A stretch of DNA of 64,000 nucleotides from Actinomycetota bacterium (GCA_041658565.1 JBAZZY010000009.1:24654-88653); one strand, 5' to 3'. Shown: positions 40,881-50,362, numbered from the stretch's first letter. Notes: a model not told the origin generated them from the sequence alone. Numbers and translations: made by a program.

Positions 40881-42563
40881 ATGGACCGCATTTGGGTGAA
40901 GAGCTATCCGACGGGAGTCCCGGAGGAGATCGATTTCCCGGAGGCGCCGCTGACGAGTCTTCTGGACGATGCGGTTCGCGACTTCCCCAACAATCCCGCC
41001 TTGGACTTCCAGGGGCAGCGGTTGACCTACGTCAAGCTCGCAGAGGAGGTCGACAAGTTCGCCGGCATCCTGCGCGACCTCGGTGTTAAGAAGGGAACGC
41101 GCGTCGGGATCATTCTGCCGAACGTTCCTCAGAACGTGATCGCGTATTTCGCGGCGCTGCGTCTTGCCGCCGTTGTTGTCGAGAACAACCCTTTGTACAC
41201 CGAGCGTGAATTGCAGCATCAGCTCGCCGACGCCGGCGTCGAGGTTCTTGTGACGCTGGACCAGATGTACGCGAAAGTCCGTGCTATTCGGACGGAGTTG
41301 CCCGCGCTGCGGGAAGTCATCGTCACGACGGTCTTCGACGGCCTGCATGGGATCAAGGCCCTGCTCGGTCCGAAGCTCAAGAAGGAATTGCTTGCACCGG
41401 TTCCCGTGGGTGACCCGGTTAAGTTCTGGAAGGAACTTATGCGCACCGCCAAAGGCGGCGTCGCGCAGACTCCGGTGAATGCCAAAGAGGACCTCGCGCT
41501 GTTGCAGTACACGGGCGGCACGACCGGTGTCTCCAAGGGCGTCATGCTGACCCACTACAACCTGGTGGCGAACTGCACGCAGGCCAAGGTGTGGTTCACC
41601 GACGCGCAGCCGGGTAAGGAGACTTTGTTGTGCGCGCTGCCGATGTTCCACGCTTACGGGCAGACGATCTGCATGAGCGTCGGCATCCGCCTTGCGGCAC
41701 TCATCGTGCTGGTCCCGAACCCCCGCGATCTGAACGACGTGTTGAAGACGATCACCCGGTCGAAGCCGACGCTGTTCCCCGGCGTGCCGACGCTGTACGC
41801 GAACTTGCTCGCGCATCCTGACCTTGCCAATCACGACGTAAAGTCGGTGCGTATTTGCTTGTCGGGCGCAGCGCCGTTGCCGGTCGAGGTCCAGGAGCAG
41901 TGGGAGAAGGTAACCGGCGGCCGACTCGTCGAGGGGTACGGTTTGTCGGAGACCTCGCCGCTGACGCACGCCAACCCCGTTTACGGAAAGCGCAAGATCG
42001 GCACCATCGGCCTTCCGGTTCCCGGGACCGACTGCAAACTCGTGGACGTGGAAGATCCCTCGAAGGAAGTTCCCGCGCCGGGTCCCGGCGAACTGTGTCT
42101 GCGCGGCCCCCAGGTCATGCGCGGCTACTGGAACAAGCCTGAGGAAACCGCGGAGGTTCTGCGGGATGGTTGGCTGCACACCGGCGACGTGGCCGAAGTG
42201 GATGAAGAGGGCTATTTCAAGATCGTGGACCGCAAGAAGGACATGATCTTGGTGGGCGGCTTCAACGTCTACCCGCGTGACGTCGAGGAAGTGCTGTACC
42301 AGAACCCAAAGGTCCTGGAGGCGGCCGTTGCGGGATTGCCACACAAGACCTCCGGCGAAACGGTGAAGGCGTACATCGTGCTGAAGCCCGGCGAGTCGGC
42401 GACGACCGAGGAGATTGATGCGTTCTGTCGCGAGCGCCTGACTGCGTACAAGGTTCCCAAGCAGTACGAGTTCCGCGTCGAGTTGCCCAAGACGTTGGTC
42501 GGCAAGGTTCTGCGGCGCGCGCTCGTTGAGGAAGAGAAGCAGAAGATGGCCGGAGGCGAGTGA
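40881..42563 (+). CDS. fadD: Long-chain fatty-acid--CoA ligase
   Basis: A 560-residue AMP-forming acyl-CoA synthetase. The phosphate-binding motif is LQYTGGTTGVSKGVMLTH; EGYGLSETSPL, GWLHTGDVAEVDEEGYFKI and the hinge VDRKKDMI follow; the catalytic lysine is in VGKVLRR. It activates fatty acids for beta-oxidation or lipid synthesis. ATG 40881 has AAGGGGG six bases upstream; ATG 40875 abuts that site and is unlikely. It interrupts an otherwise mycobacterium-like gene order between DUF881 and trpG. Confidence 0.93.
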   Translation: MDRIWVKSYPTGVPEEIDFPEAPLTSLLDDAVRDFPNNPALDFQGQRLTYVKLAEEVDKFAGILRDLGVKKGTRVGIILPNVPQNVIAYFAALRLAAVVVENNPLYTERELQHQLADAGVEVLVTLDQMYAKVRAIRTELPALREVIVTTVFDGLHGIKALLGPKLKKELLAPVPVGDPVKFWKELMRTAKGGVAQTPVNAKEDLALLQYTGGTTGVSKGVMLTHYNLVANCTQAKVWFTDAQPGKETLLCALPMFHAYGQTICMSVGIRLAALIVLVPNPRDLNDVLKTITRSKPTLFPGVPTLYANLLAHPDLANHDVKSVRICLSGAAPLPVEVQEQWEKVTGGRLVEGYGLSETSPLTHANPVYGKRKIGTIGLPVPGTDCKLVDVEDPSKEVPAPGPGELCLRGPQVMRGYWNKPEETAEVLRDGWLHTGDVAEVDEEGYFKIVDRKKDMILVGGFNVYPRDVEEVLYQNPKVLEAAVAGLPHKTSGETVKAYIVLKPGESATTEEIDAFCRERLTAYKVPKQYEFRVELPKTLVGKVLRRALVEEEKQKMAGGE

Positions 42564-42579
42564 CGCGAGCGAAAAGGCA

Positions 42580-43188
42580 ATGAGCGCGCCGCGGATTCTG
42601 GTCGTCGACAACTACGACTCCTTCACCTACAACCTGGTGCAGGAGTTGGCGGAACTCGGCGCCGACCCAACGGTGGTGCGCAACGATGCGTGGTCTCTTG
42701 CGGATGTGGCCGCGTTCGACGCCGACGGAATCGTCATCTCGCCGGGACCCGGCTCGCCCGAGAACCCGCGCGACATCGGGATCTCAAACGACGTCATCCG
42801 TGAGTTCGGCTCGACCGTTCCGCTGCTGGGCGTATGCCTGGGCCATCAGTGCATTGCCTACGTGTTCGGCGGCAGGATCGTGCGCGCGCCGCAACTGGTG
42901 CACGGCAAGACCTCGCAGATATACCACCGGGGTGAGGGCTTGCTGGACGGTCTTCCGATTCCATTTGAAGCAACCCGTTACCACTCGCTGGTCGTCGAAC
43001 GCTCGTCGTTGCCGCACGACCTGAAGGTCATCGCAGAAACCGACGACGAACTCGTGATGGCTCTTCGGCACCGAGATCTGCCTATCGAAGGCGTGCAGTT
43101 TCATCCCGAGAGCGTGCTGACCGCGGAGGGAATGCGCTTGCTGCGCAACTTCCTTGCGCGGTGCGTTCCCTCCGGCGCGCGCGCGTAG
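42580..43188 (+). CDS. trpG: Anthranilate/aminodeoxychorismate synthase glutaminase subunit
   Basis: A 202-residue class I glutamine amidotransferase supplying ammonia to chorismate-using synthases. It has ILVVDNYDSFTYNLVQ, ISPGPGSPENPRDIG, the nucleophile in GVCLGHQCIAYVFGG and the triad histidine/glutamate in GVQFHPESVLT. ATG 42580 follows AAAAGG; the extension to 42526 is inside fadD. As in mycobacteria it is convergent with pknB, so pabA is an equally valid symbol. Confidence 0.92.
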   Translation: MSAPRILVVDNYDSFTYNLVQELAELGADPTVVRNDAWSLADVAAFDADGIVISPGPGSPENPRDIGISNDVIREFGSTVPLLGVCLGHQCIAYVFGGRIVRAPQLVHGKTSQIYHRGEGLLDGLPIPFEATRYHSLVVERSSLPHDLKVIAETDDELVMALRHRDLPIEGVQFHPESVLTAEGMRLLRNFLARCVPSGARA

Positions 43189-43189
43189 C

Positions 43190-43204
43190 CGGCCGCTTCG
43201 GCCG
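43190..43204. terminator. Short hairpin between trpG and pknB
   Basis: CGGCCG-CTT-CGGCCG, directly after the trpG stop in the 37-bp convergent gap. The stem is only 6 bp and lacks a U-run. Confidence 0.35.
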
Positions 43205-43225
43205 ACGGGTGGTCGGCGTATCCGG

Positions 43226-44989
43226 CTACGGCGACGGTGGTGGTGACGAGTCCGTTGGGACCGGGGTGGACGGTGTCGGCGACGGAGTGGGCGACGGTGT
43301 CGGTTCGGGAGCCGGTTCCTCCGCGACGTAGATCGTTACCGTCGATCCTGTCGCGATGCGCCTGTTTGGTTCGGGATCCTGACGGCAGACCCGCCCGACT
43401 TCCACCGAGCATTCGGCGCTTTGCGGTTGCTTCACAATCTGGCAATTGAAGCCTTCGCCCTCGATGCGGTTGCAGGCGTCGTCCGAGAGGAAGTTGCGCA
43501 CGTCGGGCACGATCGCCGTCGTGCGTCCGCTCGAGATGGTGAGGTCTACCGGATCTCCGCGCTGAACGGAGCCGCGCGCGGTGGGGTCCTGGCGAATCAC
43601 GCGTCCGAAACCGACGGTGGCGCTCGGCTCTCGGGTGACGTCGCCGACCTTGAGTCCGGCGTCCTCGATCAGCCGTCGAGCCTGCGTCTCGGTCTTGCCG
43701 ACCACATCGGGGGCCTGAATGAAGTCCAGGCCGCGCGACACTGCGATCTTCACGCTCACCGTGCGCTTGTCAACGCGCTCGCCGGGGGCGGGGTTCTGTG
43801 TTGCGACCGTTCCGCCCGGGTACTTGTCCGAGTAGACGGGATCCAGGATCTCGAACTTGAAGCCGGCTTTCTCCAGGCGATCGGTTGCCGTGCTGATCGA
43901 TTCACCGCGCACGTCGGGCACCGTGGCCGGCGAGGCGCCGCCCAAGATCCCCATGAATGCCCAGGCGCCGACGCCCAGGATCGCGAGCACGATCAGCGTC
44001 AGCAGGATGATTCCCGTGCGCCGCCGCCGTTGCTCTGCCGTTGGAGGCCGACGTACCGAGGCGTATCCGCCGCCGGAGCGCTCGATGATGATCGTCTCGT
44101 CGGACAGCGCCGGAATGACTCCGGTTGCGTCGCCCAGCACCGGGGTCGCTTCGACCGGCTGGCCGTGAAGCGCGCGCAGCAAGTCCTCGCGCATTTCCTG
44201 CGCGGATTGGTAGCGGTTGTCGGGGTTCTTCGCCATCGCCTTGAGCACGATCGATTCGAGTGAGGCCGGCACGTCGGGGTTCAGGCGGCTGGGCTGGATC
44301 GGAGTTTCCTTGACGTGCTTGTAGGCGATCGCGACCGGCGACGAACCTGTGAAGGGCGGCTGGCGCGTGAGCATTTCGTAGAGAACCACGCCGAGGGAGT
44401 AGAGGTCGCTGCGCGCGTCCACCGGGGCCGAGTGCGCTTGCTCGGGGGAGAAGTACTGCGCGGTTCCCAACACCATGGCGGTCTGCGTTACGGTCTCGCC
44501 GGTCGCGGCGCGCGCGATGCCGAAGTCGGTGACCTTCACCGCACCCGAGGGCGTGATCATGATGTTGGCCGGCTTGATGTCGCGGTGCACGATGCCGTGC
44601 GCGTGCGCGAAGCCGAGGCCTGCGCAGACGTCCGCGGCGATCTCGGCGGCGCGCTCGGGGAGCAACGGCCCTTCCTCGCGAATCACCTCGCGCAGGGTTT
44701 GGCCCTCGATGTACTCCATCACGATGTAGTGCGTTCCCGCGTCGGATCCGGTGTCGTACACCCCGACGATGTTCGGGTGGTTCAGTGATGCAGCAGACTG
44801 GGCCTCACGCCGGAAGCGCTCGATGAAGTGCTGATCGCCGGCGTATTGGCCGAGCAGTGTCTTGACCGCGACGGTGCGTCCGAGCACGCGATCGCGGCCC
44901 AGGTACACCTCGGCCATCCCGCCGGCGCCGAGTTGGTAGTCCAACTCGTAGCGGTCGGAGAGCGCAGCACCGCTCCGGCGTCGCGTCAC
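43226..44989 (-). CDS. pknB: PASTA-domain Ser/Thr protein kinase
   Basis: A 587-residue transmembrane kinase controlling growth and division. The kinase domain has GAGGMAEVYLG, VAVK (K43), HRDIKPANIM (D137) and DFGIAR (D155). A juxtamembrane Arg-rich region leads to the helix at about 326-349. Three PASTA repeats follow, starting PDVRGE (358), PDVVGK and PDVRNF; mycobacterial PknB has four. The C-terminus is a Pro/Ser/Thr tail rich in PTPSP. It is the last gene of the operon, 103 nt after pbpA. The companion kinase pknA seen in mycobacteria is absent. Confidence 0.95.
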   Translation of the reverse strand: MTRRRSGAALSDRYELDYQLGAGGMAEVYLGRDRVLGRTVAVKTLLGQYAGDQHFIERFRREAQSAASLNHPNIVGVYDTGSDAGTHYIVMEYIEGQTLREVIREEGPLLPERAAEIAADVCAGLGFAHAHGIVHRDIKPANIMITPSGAVKVTDFGIARAATGETVTQTAMVLGTAQYFSPEQAHSAPVDARSDLYSLGVVLYEMLTRQPPFTGSSPVAIAYKHVKETPIQPSRLNPDVPASLESIVLKAMAKNPDNRYQSAQEMREDLLRALHGQPVEATPVLGDATGVIPALSDETIIIERSGGGYASVRRPPTAEQRRRRTGIILLTLIVLAILGVGAWAFMGILGGASPATVPDVRGESISTATDRLEKAGFKFEILDPVYSDKYPGGTVATQNPAPGERVDKRTVSVKIAVSRGLDFIQAPDVVGKTETQARRLIEDAGLKVGDVTREPSATVGFGRVIRQDPTARGSVQRGDPVDLTISSGRTTAIVPDVRNFLSDDACNRIEGEGFNCQIVKQPQSAECSVEVGRVCRQDPEPNRRIATGSTVTIYVAEEPAPEPTPSPTPSPTPSTPVPTDSSPPPSP

Positions 44990-45092
44990 GGCAGAAGGTC
45001 CTTTCGCGTCATGAGGTCGGCTGGTTTGTGCTCATGCGGTAGCGCAAACGGTAGCACCCTTCGCGGGGGCGTCGCGTCCCGAGACGGCATCG

Positions 45093-46589
45093 TCATTTCT
45101 TGCTCCGATCTTTCAGGGCCCGTTCGAGCAATGCCTTTGCGATCGGTCCCGCTACGCGACCGCCGGTCGCGTCTGCACCGAGGTCGCCGCCGTTCTCGAC
45201 TACAACCGCGACGGCCACTCCGTCGCCCCACGCGACGAACCATACGTGAGGAGCCTCACCTTTCACGCCGGTCTGGGCGGTGCCGGTCTTCCCTCCGACC
45301 TTGCCGCTGCACGAGTTGCGCAGACCTACTACCCGGCCGGTTCCTCTGCACGCGACGTCGGCCATCATCGCGCGCATCCCCTTCGCAGTGGCTTTGGAGT
45401 AGATCGGCTTCGATACGCGCGGAACCGTGTGGTAGATCACCTTGCCGGACGCATCGCGAATCCGAGAGACGAGGTACGGCCGTGCGACCTTCCCGCTGTT
45501 CTCTACGGTCGCCGCAACCAACGCCATTTGAAGTGGTGTGATGCGGACGTCCTGCTGGCCTATGCCGCTGTAGGCGGTGGCCGGGCGCGACAAGTCCTGC
45601 GCGATGTCGCAGCCGGCCCCGGGGAACGCACGCACGCAGCTTGGGACCAGCGGGATGTCGAAGACCGGGTCACCGTTCAGCCCGAATTTCGTGGCCATCG
45701 CCTCGAGCTTGGTCGGCCCAATCTTCATTGCGATCTGGGCGAAGGTCGTGTTGCACGAGACTCGAAAGCCCCGAGCCATGCTGATGCGGCCGCCGCCGGC
45801 GCACGCGCCACCGCTGAAGTTGCGTAGCGCTTTGTCGGTGTCGGGCAAGTTCAGTCGCCGCGGGTTGGGGAAGGTCGTCGTCGTCTTCATCCCGTTCTCG
45901 AGCCCGGCGGCGGCGGTGATGATCTTGAACGTGGACCCCGGCGGGTAGCGCTCTTGTGTCGCGCGGAAGGTAAGCGGCCTCAGCGGGTTGGTGTTGAGCA
46001 CATCCCAAACCTTGCGGGATTGCGCCTGGCGCGACGGCGGCTCCGACAGCCCGTTGGGGTCGTACATCGGGTTCGCATACAAGCCGAGCACCGCACCGGT
46101 TTCGGTGTCCACGACCGCCGCCGCGCCGAGTTGTTTGCCGAACTTCGCGCGCGCGATTCGCTGCAGGGCAGGGTTCATCGTCAGCTCGAGGATGTTGCCT
46201 TCCCGGGTGCGTCCGAGCAGGCTGTCCACCCAGTCCTGCGGCGCCGCCGGTTCGCGTCCGAGCATGACGTCGTTGTATGTGCGCTCGAGTCCGGTTGCGC
46301 CGTAGATGAAGGAGTAGTAGCCCGTGATGGGGCCGAACAAGGCCTTCAGCGGGTACTCGCGTCCGTATCGGTACTGCGAATCACCCGAGGGGATCGAACG
46401 CGCGATCTCCAGGCCGCCGGCCAGGATTTCTCCGCGGCGCGTGCCGTATTCCTGAATGATTCGGCGACGGTTGCGAGGGTCTTCGGTGAGCGCGCGGGAG
46501 CGCACGAGTTGCACGTAGTTTAGTTGGACGAACAGCGCGAGGAAGGCCATTCCGAGCGCGAGCGCGACGCGACGGATCGTGCGGTTCAT
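45093..46589 (-). CDS. pbpA: Class B penicillin-binding protein (peptidoglycan transpeptidase)
   Basis: A 498-residue septal or elongation transpeptidase partner of the RodA/FtsW protein. One N-terminal helix (VALALGMAFLALFVQL) is followed by a dimerisation region and the transpeptidase domain with STFK (S219), SCN (S278) and KTGTAQ. ATG 46589 overlaps the rodA-type gene's stop by 4 nt. The order rodA-pbpA-pknB is the conserved actinobacterial one. Confidence 0.94.
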   Translation of the reverse strand: MNRTIRRVALALGMAFLALFVQLNYVQLVRSRALTEDPRNRRRIIQEYGTRRGEILAGGLEIARSIPSGDSQYRYGREYPLKALFGPITGYYSFIYGATGLERTYNDVMLGREPAAPQDWVDSLLGRTREGNILELTMNPALQRIARAKFGKQLGAAAVVDTETGAVLGLYANPMYDPNGLSEPPSRQAQSRKVWDVLNTNPLRPLTFRATQERYPPGSTFKIITAAAGLENGMKTTTTFPNPRRLNLPDTDKALRNFSGGACAGGGRISMARGFRVSCNTTFAQIAMKIGPTKLEAMATKFGLNGDPVFDIPLVPSCVRAFPGAGCDIAQDLSRPATAYSGIGQQDVRITPLQMALVAATVENSGKVARPYLVSRIRDASGKVIYHTVPRVSKPIYSKATAKGMRAMMADVACRGTGRVVGLRNSCSGKVGGKTGTAQTGVKGEAPHVWFVAWGDGVAVAVVVENGGDLGADATGGRVAGPIAKALLERALKDRSKK

Positions 46590-47869
46590 CGCACCGCCTC
46601 GGCGTCGGATACGCGCATCAACAACGCGATGAGAATGAAGTTTGCCAGCAAACTCGACCCTCCGTAACTAACGAACGGCAAGGTGATGCCGGTGAGGGGG
46701 AGCAGGCGGGAAACCCCTCCCATGATGAGCAGCGACTGCAGGCCGATGATGATCGTGAGCCCGGTCGCAAGCAGCGTGCCGAAGTGATCGCGCGAACGCA
46801 GGGCGATGTGAAACCCTCGCGCGACGATCAGTCCGAACAGCAGCAGCAGTGCGACGGTTCCGAGCAGACCGAGTTCCTCTCCGACGGCCGCAAAGATGAA
46901 GTCGGTCGGCAGGGTGCCCGAGCGCAGACCGGGATCGATCAGCTCGGGGTGGCCTCGTCCCAGGCCGACGCCGGTGAAGCCGCCGGTGCCCAGCGCGAAA
47001 GCCGATTGCACGATCTGGCGGCCGCTGCCCTGGAAGTTCGGCCACGGGTTGAGCCAGTCCTGCACGCGCGCGGCGACGTGGGCGAAGCGGTGATAGGCGA
47101 TGTTGATGCCGACGGCGAACAACCCGAGGCCGGCAAGCGCATAAGCCCCGCGAGAGGTGGCCGCGTACAAGGTCACCACGTACAGCGCGAAGAACAACAT
47201 CGAGGACCCGAGGTCTTTCTCGTAGAACATGACCGCTAGCGAAAGGCCCCACGCCATCAGGAGCGGACCGAAGTGGCGTGGGGCGGGGATCCCGAGTGGG
47301 CCGATCCGGAACGAGGAGATGGTCATCACTTCGTGCTTGACGGCGAGGTAGCCGGCTACGAAGGTTGCCAGAACGACCTTGGCTATCTCCGACGGCTGGA
47401 ACGTCAGCGGCCCGAGCTGCACCCACAGCCGCGCAGAGCGACTGAGGTCGGTCCCGATCGGTGTTACCGGCAGTAGGAGCAGGACGATTCCGACGAGCAT
47501 TAGTGAGTACCGGAAGTTCTCCAGGATCCGATAATCGCGGACCAGCAGCAGAGTCAGCGCGAAGGCGCCCACTCCGACGGCGATCCAGGCAAGCTGCGCA
47601 TCGGCCAGCCTGGGATCGATACGGCGGATGACACCGAAGCCGAATCCCGACAGCAGGATCGCGATGCCGAGCAGCGTCGGATCGGCCGACGGTGCAAGCT
47701 TGCGAACTGCGATGTGCGCGCCCACCGCGAGGACGGCGAGGACCACTGTGAAACGGATCGCTTCGGCCGAGACGCCGGGGGAACCTGCGACGTCAACCAG
47801 AGCGCTCGTGCCGAACGCGATGATGATCGCGAGCACCAAGAGCCCCAACTCGGCGTTTCGTGGCCTCAC
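46586..47869 (-). CDS. rodA: FtsW/RodA/SpoVE-family peptidoglycan polymerase
   Basis: A 427-residue polytopic SEDS glycosyltransferase. FQPSEIAKVVLATFVAGYLA, YEKDLGSSMLFFALYV and, near the C-terminus, FIFAAVGEELGLLG and TLPFVSYGGSSLLANF are the SEDS hallmarks. GTG 47869 overlaps the phosphatase stop (GTGA). It polymerises lipid II together with PbpA. Mycobacterial nomenclature uses rodA for this position. Confidence 0.93.
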   Translation of the reverse strand: MRPRNAELGLLVLAIIIAFGTSALVDVAGSPGVSAEAIRFTVVLAVLAVGAHIAVRKLAPSADPTLLGIAILLSGFGFGVIRRIDPRLADAQLAWIAVGVGAFALTLLLVRDYRILENFRYSLMLVGIVLLLLPVTPIGTDLSRSARLWVQLGPLTFQPSEIAKVVLATFVAGYLAVKHEVMTISSFRIGPLGIPAPRHFGPLLMAWGLSLAVMFYEKDLGSSMLFFALYVVTLYAATSRGAYALAGLGLFAVGINIAYHRFAHVAARVQDWLNPWPNFQGSGRQIVQSAFALGTGGFTGVGLGRGHPELIDPGLRSGTLPTDFIFAAVGEELGLLGTVALLLLFGLIVARGFHIALRSRDHFGTLLATGLTIIIGLQSLLIMGGVSRLLPLTGITLPFVSYGGSSLLANFILIALLMRVSDAEAVR

Positions 47870-48975
47870 GGTTCTTCCCCAGTGGGAGACGCGGAAGGTT
47901 TGGGCTTGGATTGCCGCAGGTCGTCTACGTAGGCCCTCGCCTCGGATAGGGACTTGTACGGAGCTCCCTTCCGAACCTTGACTCCCAGCCAATCCGGGAG
48001 TTCCGAGACTTTGATTCCCGTCTTCTCTACGAGGCGAAGTGGTATCCGGGGGATCTCTTCTGGAGGAAACCCGCGGAAGATCGCCACCTCGTCGCCGGTT
48101 ACTCCGACGTAGAAGTTGTTGTTCGTTACCGTGCGGGCGACGAAGATGGCGCCGAAGGCGGCGGCCGCGATGAGCGCCATCCAGATGAGCGCGCGCACTG
48201 GGAGTCTTGGATTGCGGCGAGCGTGCTGCCGTGAGCGCGGCGCCGACGTACCGCCGGAGCCCGTCACTTCCACCACGACCACCGTGATGTTGTCCGGTCC
48301 GCCGCGCGTGTTCGCCTCGTTCACCATGCGCGAGCAGATCTCGTCGAGGTCGTCGCCGTCGCCGGCGAACGCGCAAATCTCGTCGTCGTCCAGCACGCCG
48401 GTTAGTCCGTCGGAGCACAACACCAGACGATCGCCCGATGCCAGGGGGATTTGGGCGGCGTCCACGTCGACATCGCGCTCGGCGCCGAGCGCGCGCGTCA
48501 AGATCGATCGTTGCGGGTGATTCGCCGCTTCTTCGGCTGAAATCTTGCCTTCGTCCACCATGCGCGCGACGAGCGTGTGGTCGCGCGAGATGCGCTGAAT
48601 CCGTCCGCCGCGGAGCAGGTACGCCCGCGAGTCTCCGACATGCGCCAGATGCGCATCGCCGCTCTCGACGACGACTGCGGTCATGGTGGTTCCCATGCCT
48701 TTGAGTTCGGGGTCGCGTTGAGACTGATCGTGTACTGCTCTGTTTGCCTTGCGCACGGCGTCGCCCAGTCCCGCGGCCGCGCGCGTGGGACTTAGCGTGT
48801 CCAGGGCCTGGATCGACTCAAGGGCGAGGTTGCTGGCAACCTCGCCTGCGCGGTGTCCGCCGAGTCCGTCGGCAACCGCGAACGTGTGTAGGCCGGCGAA
48901 CATTGCGTCCTCGTTCTGCTCACGCGCGCGCCCGACGTCGGTGCGAGACCCCGACCGCAGTTCAAACGAACTCAT
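47866..48975 (-). CDS. pstP: PP2C-family Ser/Thr phosphatase
   Basis: A 369-residue membrane phosphatase that reverses PknB phosphorylation. The catalytic domain has GRAREQNEDAMF, FAVADGLGGHRAGEVAS, GTTMTAVVV, AHVGDSRAYLLR and GGPDNITVVVVEV, with the metal-binding aspartates in place. A helix near residues 265-285 (LIWMALIAAAAFGAIFVA) leads to an about 85-residue extracellular tail ending in a Pro/Ser/Lys stretch. ATG 48975 shares one base with the fhaB stop. Confidence 0.94.
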   Translation of the reverse strand: MSSFELRSGSRTDVGRAREQNEDAMFAGLHTFAVADGLGGHRAGEVASNLALESIQALDTLSPTRAAAGLGDAVRKANRAVHDQSQRDPELKGMGTTMTAVVVESGDAHLAHVGDSRAYLLRGGRIQRISRDHTLVARMVDEGKISAEEAANHPQRSILTRALGAERDVDVDAAQIPLASGDRLVLCSDGLTGVLDDDEICAFAGDGDDLDEICSRMVNEANTRGGPDNITVVVVEVTGSGGTSAPRSRQHARRNPRLPVRALIWMALIAAAAFGAIFVARTVTNNNFYVGVTGDEVAIFRGFPPEEIPRIPLRLVEKTGIKVSELPDWLGVKVRKGAPYKSLSEARAYVDDLRQSKPKPSASPTGEEP

Positions 48976-49424
48976 CAGCGACGGATCTCCACGACGGTCT
49001 TGCCGACGCGGACCTCGTCGCCGACCGCCAGCGGGGAGGGGGATGTGACCTTGATCCGATTGAGGTAGGTGCCGTTGGTGGACCCGAGGTCCTCGACGAA
49101 CCAGGTTCCGTCCTTGGAGAACAGGCGGGCGTGCAAGGTCGAGACATAGGTGTCGTCAAGGGGGACGGTGCAGGCTTCGGTACGGCCGAATGTGACGTCG
49201 GCGTCGTCGAGCGGGAGTTGGCGTTCGGGCTTCTCGGGCTCGTTCACTGCGATCTGCCGCGGGTGCCCTCGGCGCTTGCCGGACGACTTGGCCTGTGTGC
49301 CGCCGGCCTTGGGCGCGCGCGAGCCGACCAGGTCGAGGTAGACGATTCGCACGGCGCGCGCGATGAACAGGTACAGCAGCGCGAGGAACAGGAACTTCAG
49401 AATCGTAAGAACGATGGGTGGCAA
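48975..49424 (-). CDS. fhaB: FHA-domain protein FhaB (FipA-like)
   Basis: A 149-residue membrane-tethered phosphothreonine reader. The N-terminal helix is VLTILKFLFLALLYLFIARA; the FHA domain (about residues 68-149) reads VTFGRTEAC, VSTLHARLF and DLGSTNGTYLN. It links PknB signalling to division proteins in mycobacteria. The start is TTG 49424, directly abutting the fhaA stop. Confidence 0.92.
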   Translation of the reverse strand: MPPIVLTILKFLFLALLYLFIARAVRIVYLDLVGSRAPKAGGTQAKSSGKRRGHPRQIAVNEPEKPERQLPLDDADVTFGRTEACTVPLDDTYVSTLHARLFSKDGTWFVEDLGSTNGTYLNRIKVTSPSPLAVGDEVRVGKTVVEIRR

Positions 49425-50141
49425 CTACGGCCTCCGGAATTCCAAAGTTGTCTCTCCGATCACCAGGCGATCTCCCACGGCCAGACGATGCCTGTTGACC
49501 CGCTTGCCGTTGATCTCGGTTCCGTTTGTCGAGCCCAGGTCCAGCACGACCCACTCGTCGCCTTCACGCCGGATTTCGGCATGACGGCGTGACACGCCGG
49601 GGTCGGGAATCATCACGTCGCACCAGTCGCCGCGTCCGATCACGACCGTCTCCTTCGACAGCGGCCAGACGCGGGTGTCCTTCCCGATCTGCACGAGTTC
49701 GGCGTCTGCATCCAGAGACATCTGAATGAGTTGCGTCTGCGGGCCTGCCTCGGGCTCGGGCTGGGCGGATTCGAGGAACTCGGCGTTGATCCCGAACGTG
49801 CCGGCTGCCTGCCGGGGCTCTTGGAGAAGGGAGATCTCGGGCGGCCCGACCGTCTTCCAGTTCTCGGCTGCGGCCGCGCGCCGGGCAACGGCGATCAACT
49901 CTTTCTTTAGCGTGCCTCGGATCTGCATCAGACGCTCGAAGTCCTTGGCGGCAAGGCGGAACGTGAACTCGTTTGGGACGAAGACCGCGCCGCTTGCGGC
50001 GGTGGTCTTGCCCTCCTCCATGGCCCGCACCATGCGCTTGCCCAGCTCGATCGGCTGGACGCCTCCGCCGGGGAGGGCCCGCGCGAAGAACCCCTCGACG
50101 ATGCCTTCGAGGCGCTTCTCGAACTGCCGCAGGATGCTCAC
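49425..50141 (-). CDS. fhaA: DUF3662 and FHA domain protein FhaA
   Basis: A 238-residue protein with an N-terminal DUF3662 domain (ILRQFEKRLEGIVEGFFARA, IELGKRMVRAMEEGKTT, FVPNEFTFRLAAKDFERL) and a C-terminal FHA domain (VVIGRGDWCDVMIPDPGVSR, RHAEIR, DLGSTNGTEINGKRV). It lacks the long disordered middle of mycobacterial FhaA (about 527 residues). The start is GTG 50141; the frame to 50306 is not conserved. It heads the fhaA-to-pknB operon. Confidence 0.9.
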   Translation of the reverse strand: MSILRQFEKRLEGIVEGFFARALPGGGVQPIELGKRMVRAMEEGKTTAASGAVFVPNEFTFRLAAKDFERLMQIRGTLKKELIAVARRAAAAENWKTVGPPEISLLQEPRQAAGTFGINAEFLESAQPEPEAGPQTQLIQMSLDADAELVQIGKDTRVWPLSKETVVIGRGDWCDVMIPDPGVSRRHAEIRREGDEWVVLDLGSTNGTEINGKRVNRHRLAVGDRLVIGETTLEFRRP

Positions 50142-50152
50142 GGGCCGGATCG

Positions 50153-50158
50153 ATTCTA
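50153..50158 (-). promoter_or_regulatory. Candidate -10 of the fhaA-pknB operon
   Basis: TAGAAT on the reverse strand, 11 nt before GTG 50141, which would give a leader of only about five bases. The -35 (TGAGCA) is weak. Confidence 0.4.
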
Positions 50159-50275
50159 ACCTGGGCTGAACGCCCTGCTCAGTGGCTGGACGGTCATCGT
50201 GCCGACAGGAACCGACCCGGTAGGGGCTGATACACTCGCTTCCCGCGTGCGCCGCGTGCGCCGCGTGCAGTGCCA

Positions 50276-50360
50276 GGGGGACTGGCGGAACTTGGCAGAC
50301 GCGCACGGTTCAGGTCCGTGTGAGCTAACGCTCATCGGGGTTCAAATCCCCGGTCCCCCA
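50276..50360 (+). tRNA. tRNA-Leu(CAG)
   Basis: An 85-nt class II tRNA. Acceptor GGGGGAC pairs with GTCCCCC; the D region has GGCGGAACTTGGCAGACGC; the anticodon stem CACGG/CCGTG encloses TTCAGGT (anticodon CAG); a variable arm (TGAGCTAACGCTCA) and T arm CGGGG/CCCCG follow. CCA is not encoded (ACGA follows). A tRNA-Leu next to fhaA is also found in mycobacteria. The next gene's ATG lies two bases downstream. Confidence 0.95.
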
Positions 50361-50362
50361 CG

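Noticed and set aside
40473..42611. 712-codon reverse-strand open frame opposite DUF881 and fadD
   Set aside because: It is antisense to well-supported genes, has no family resemblance, and its composition is that of a shadow frame.
44990..45092. A remnant of pknA between pbpA and pknB
   Set aside because: The 103-bp gap contains no kinase motif in any frame.
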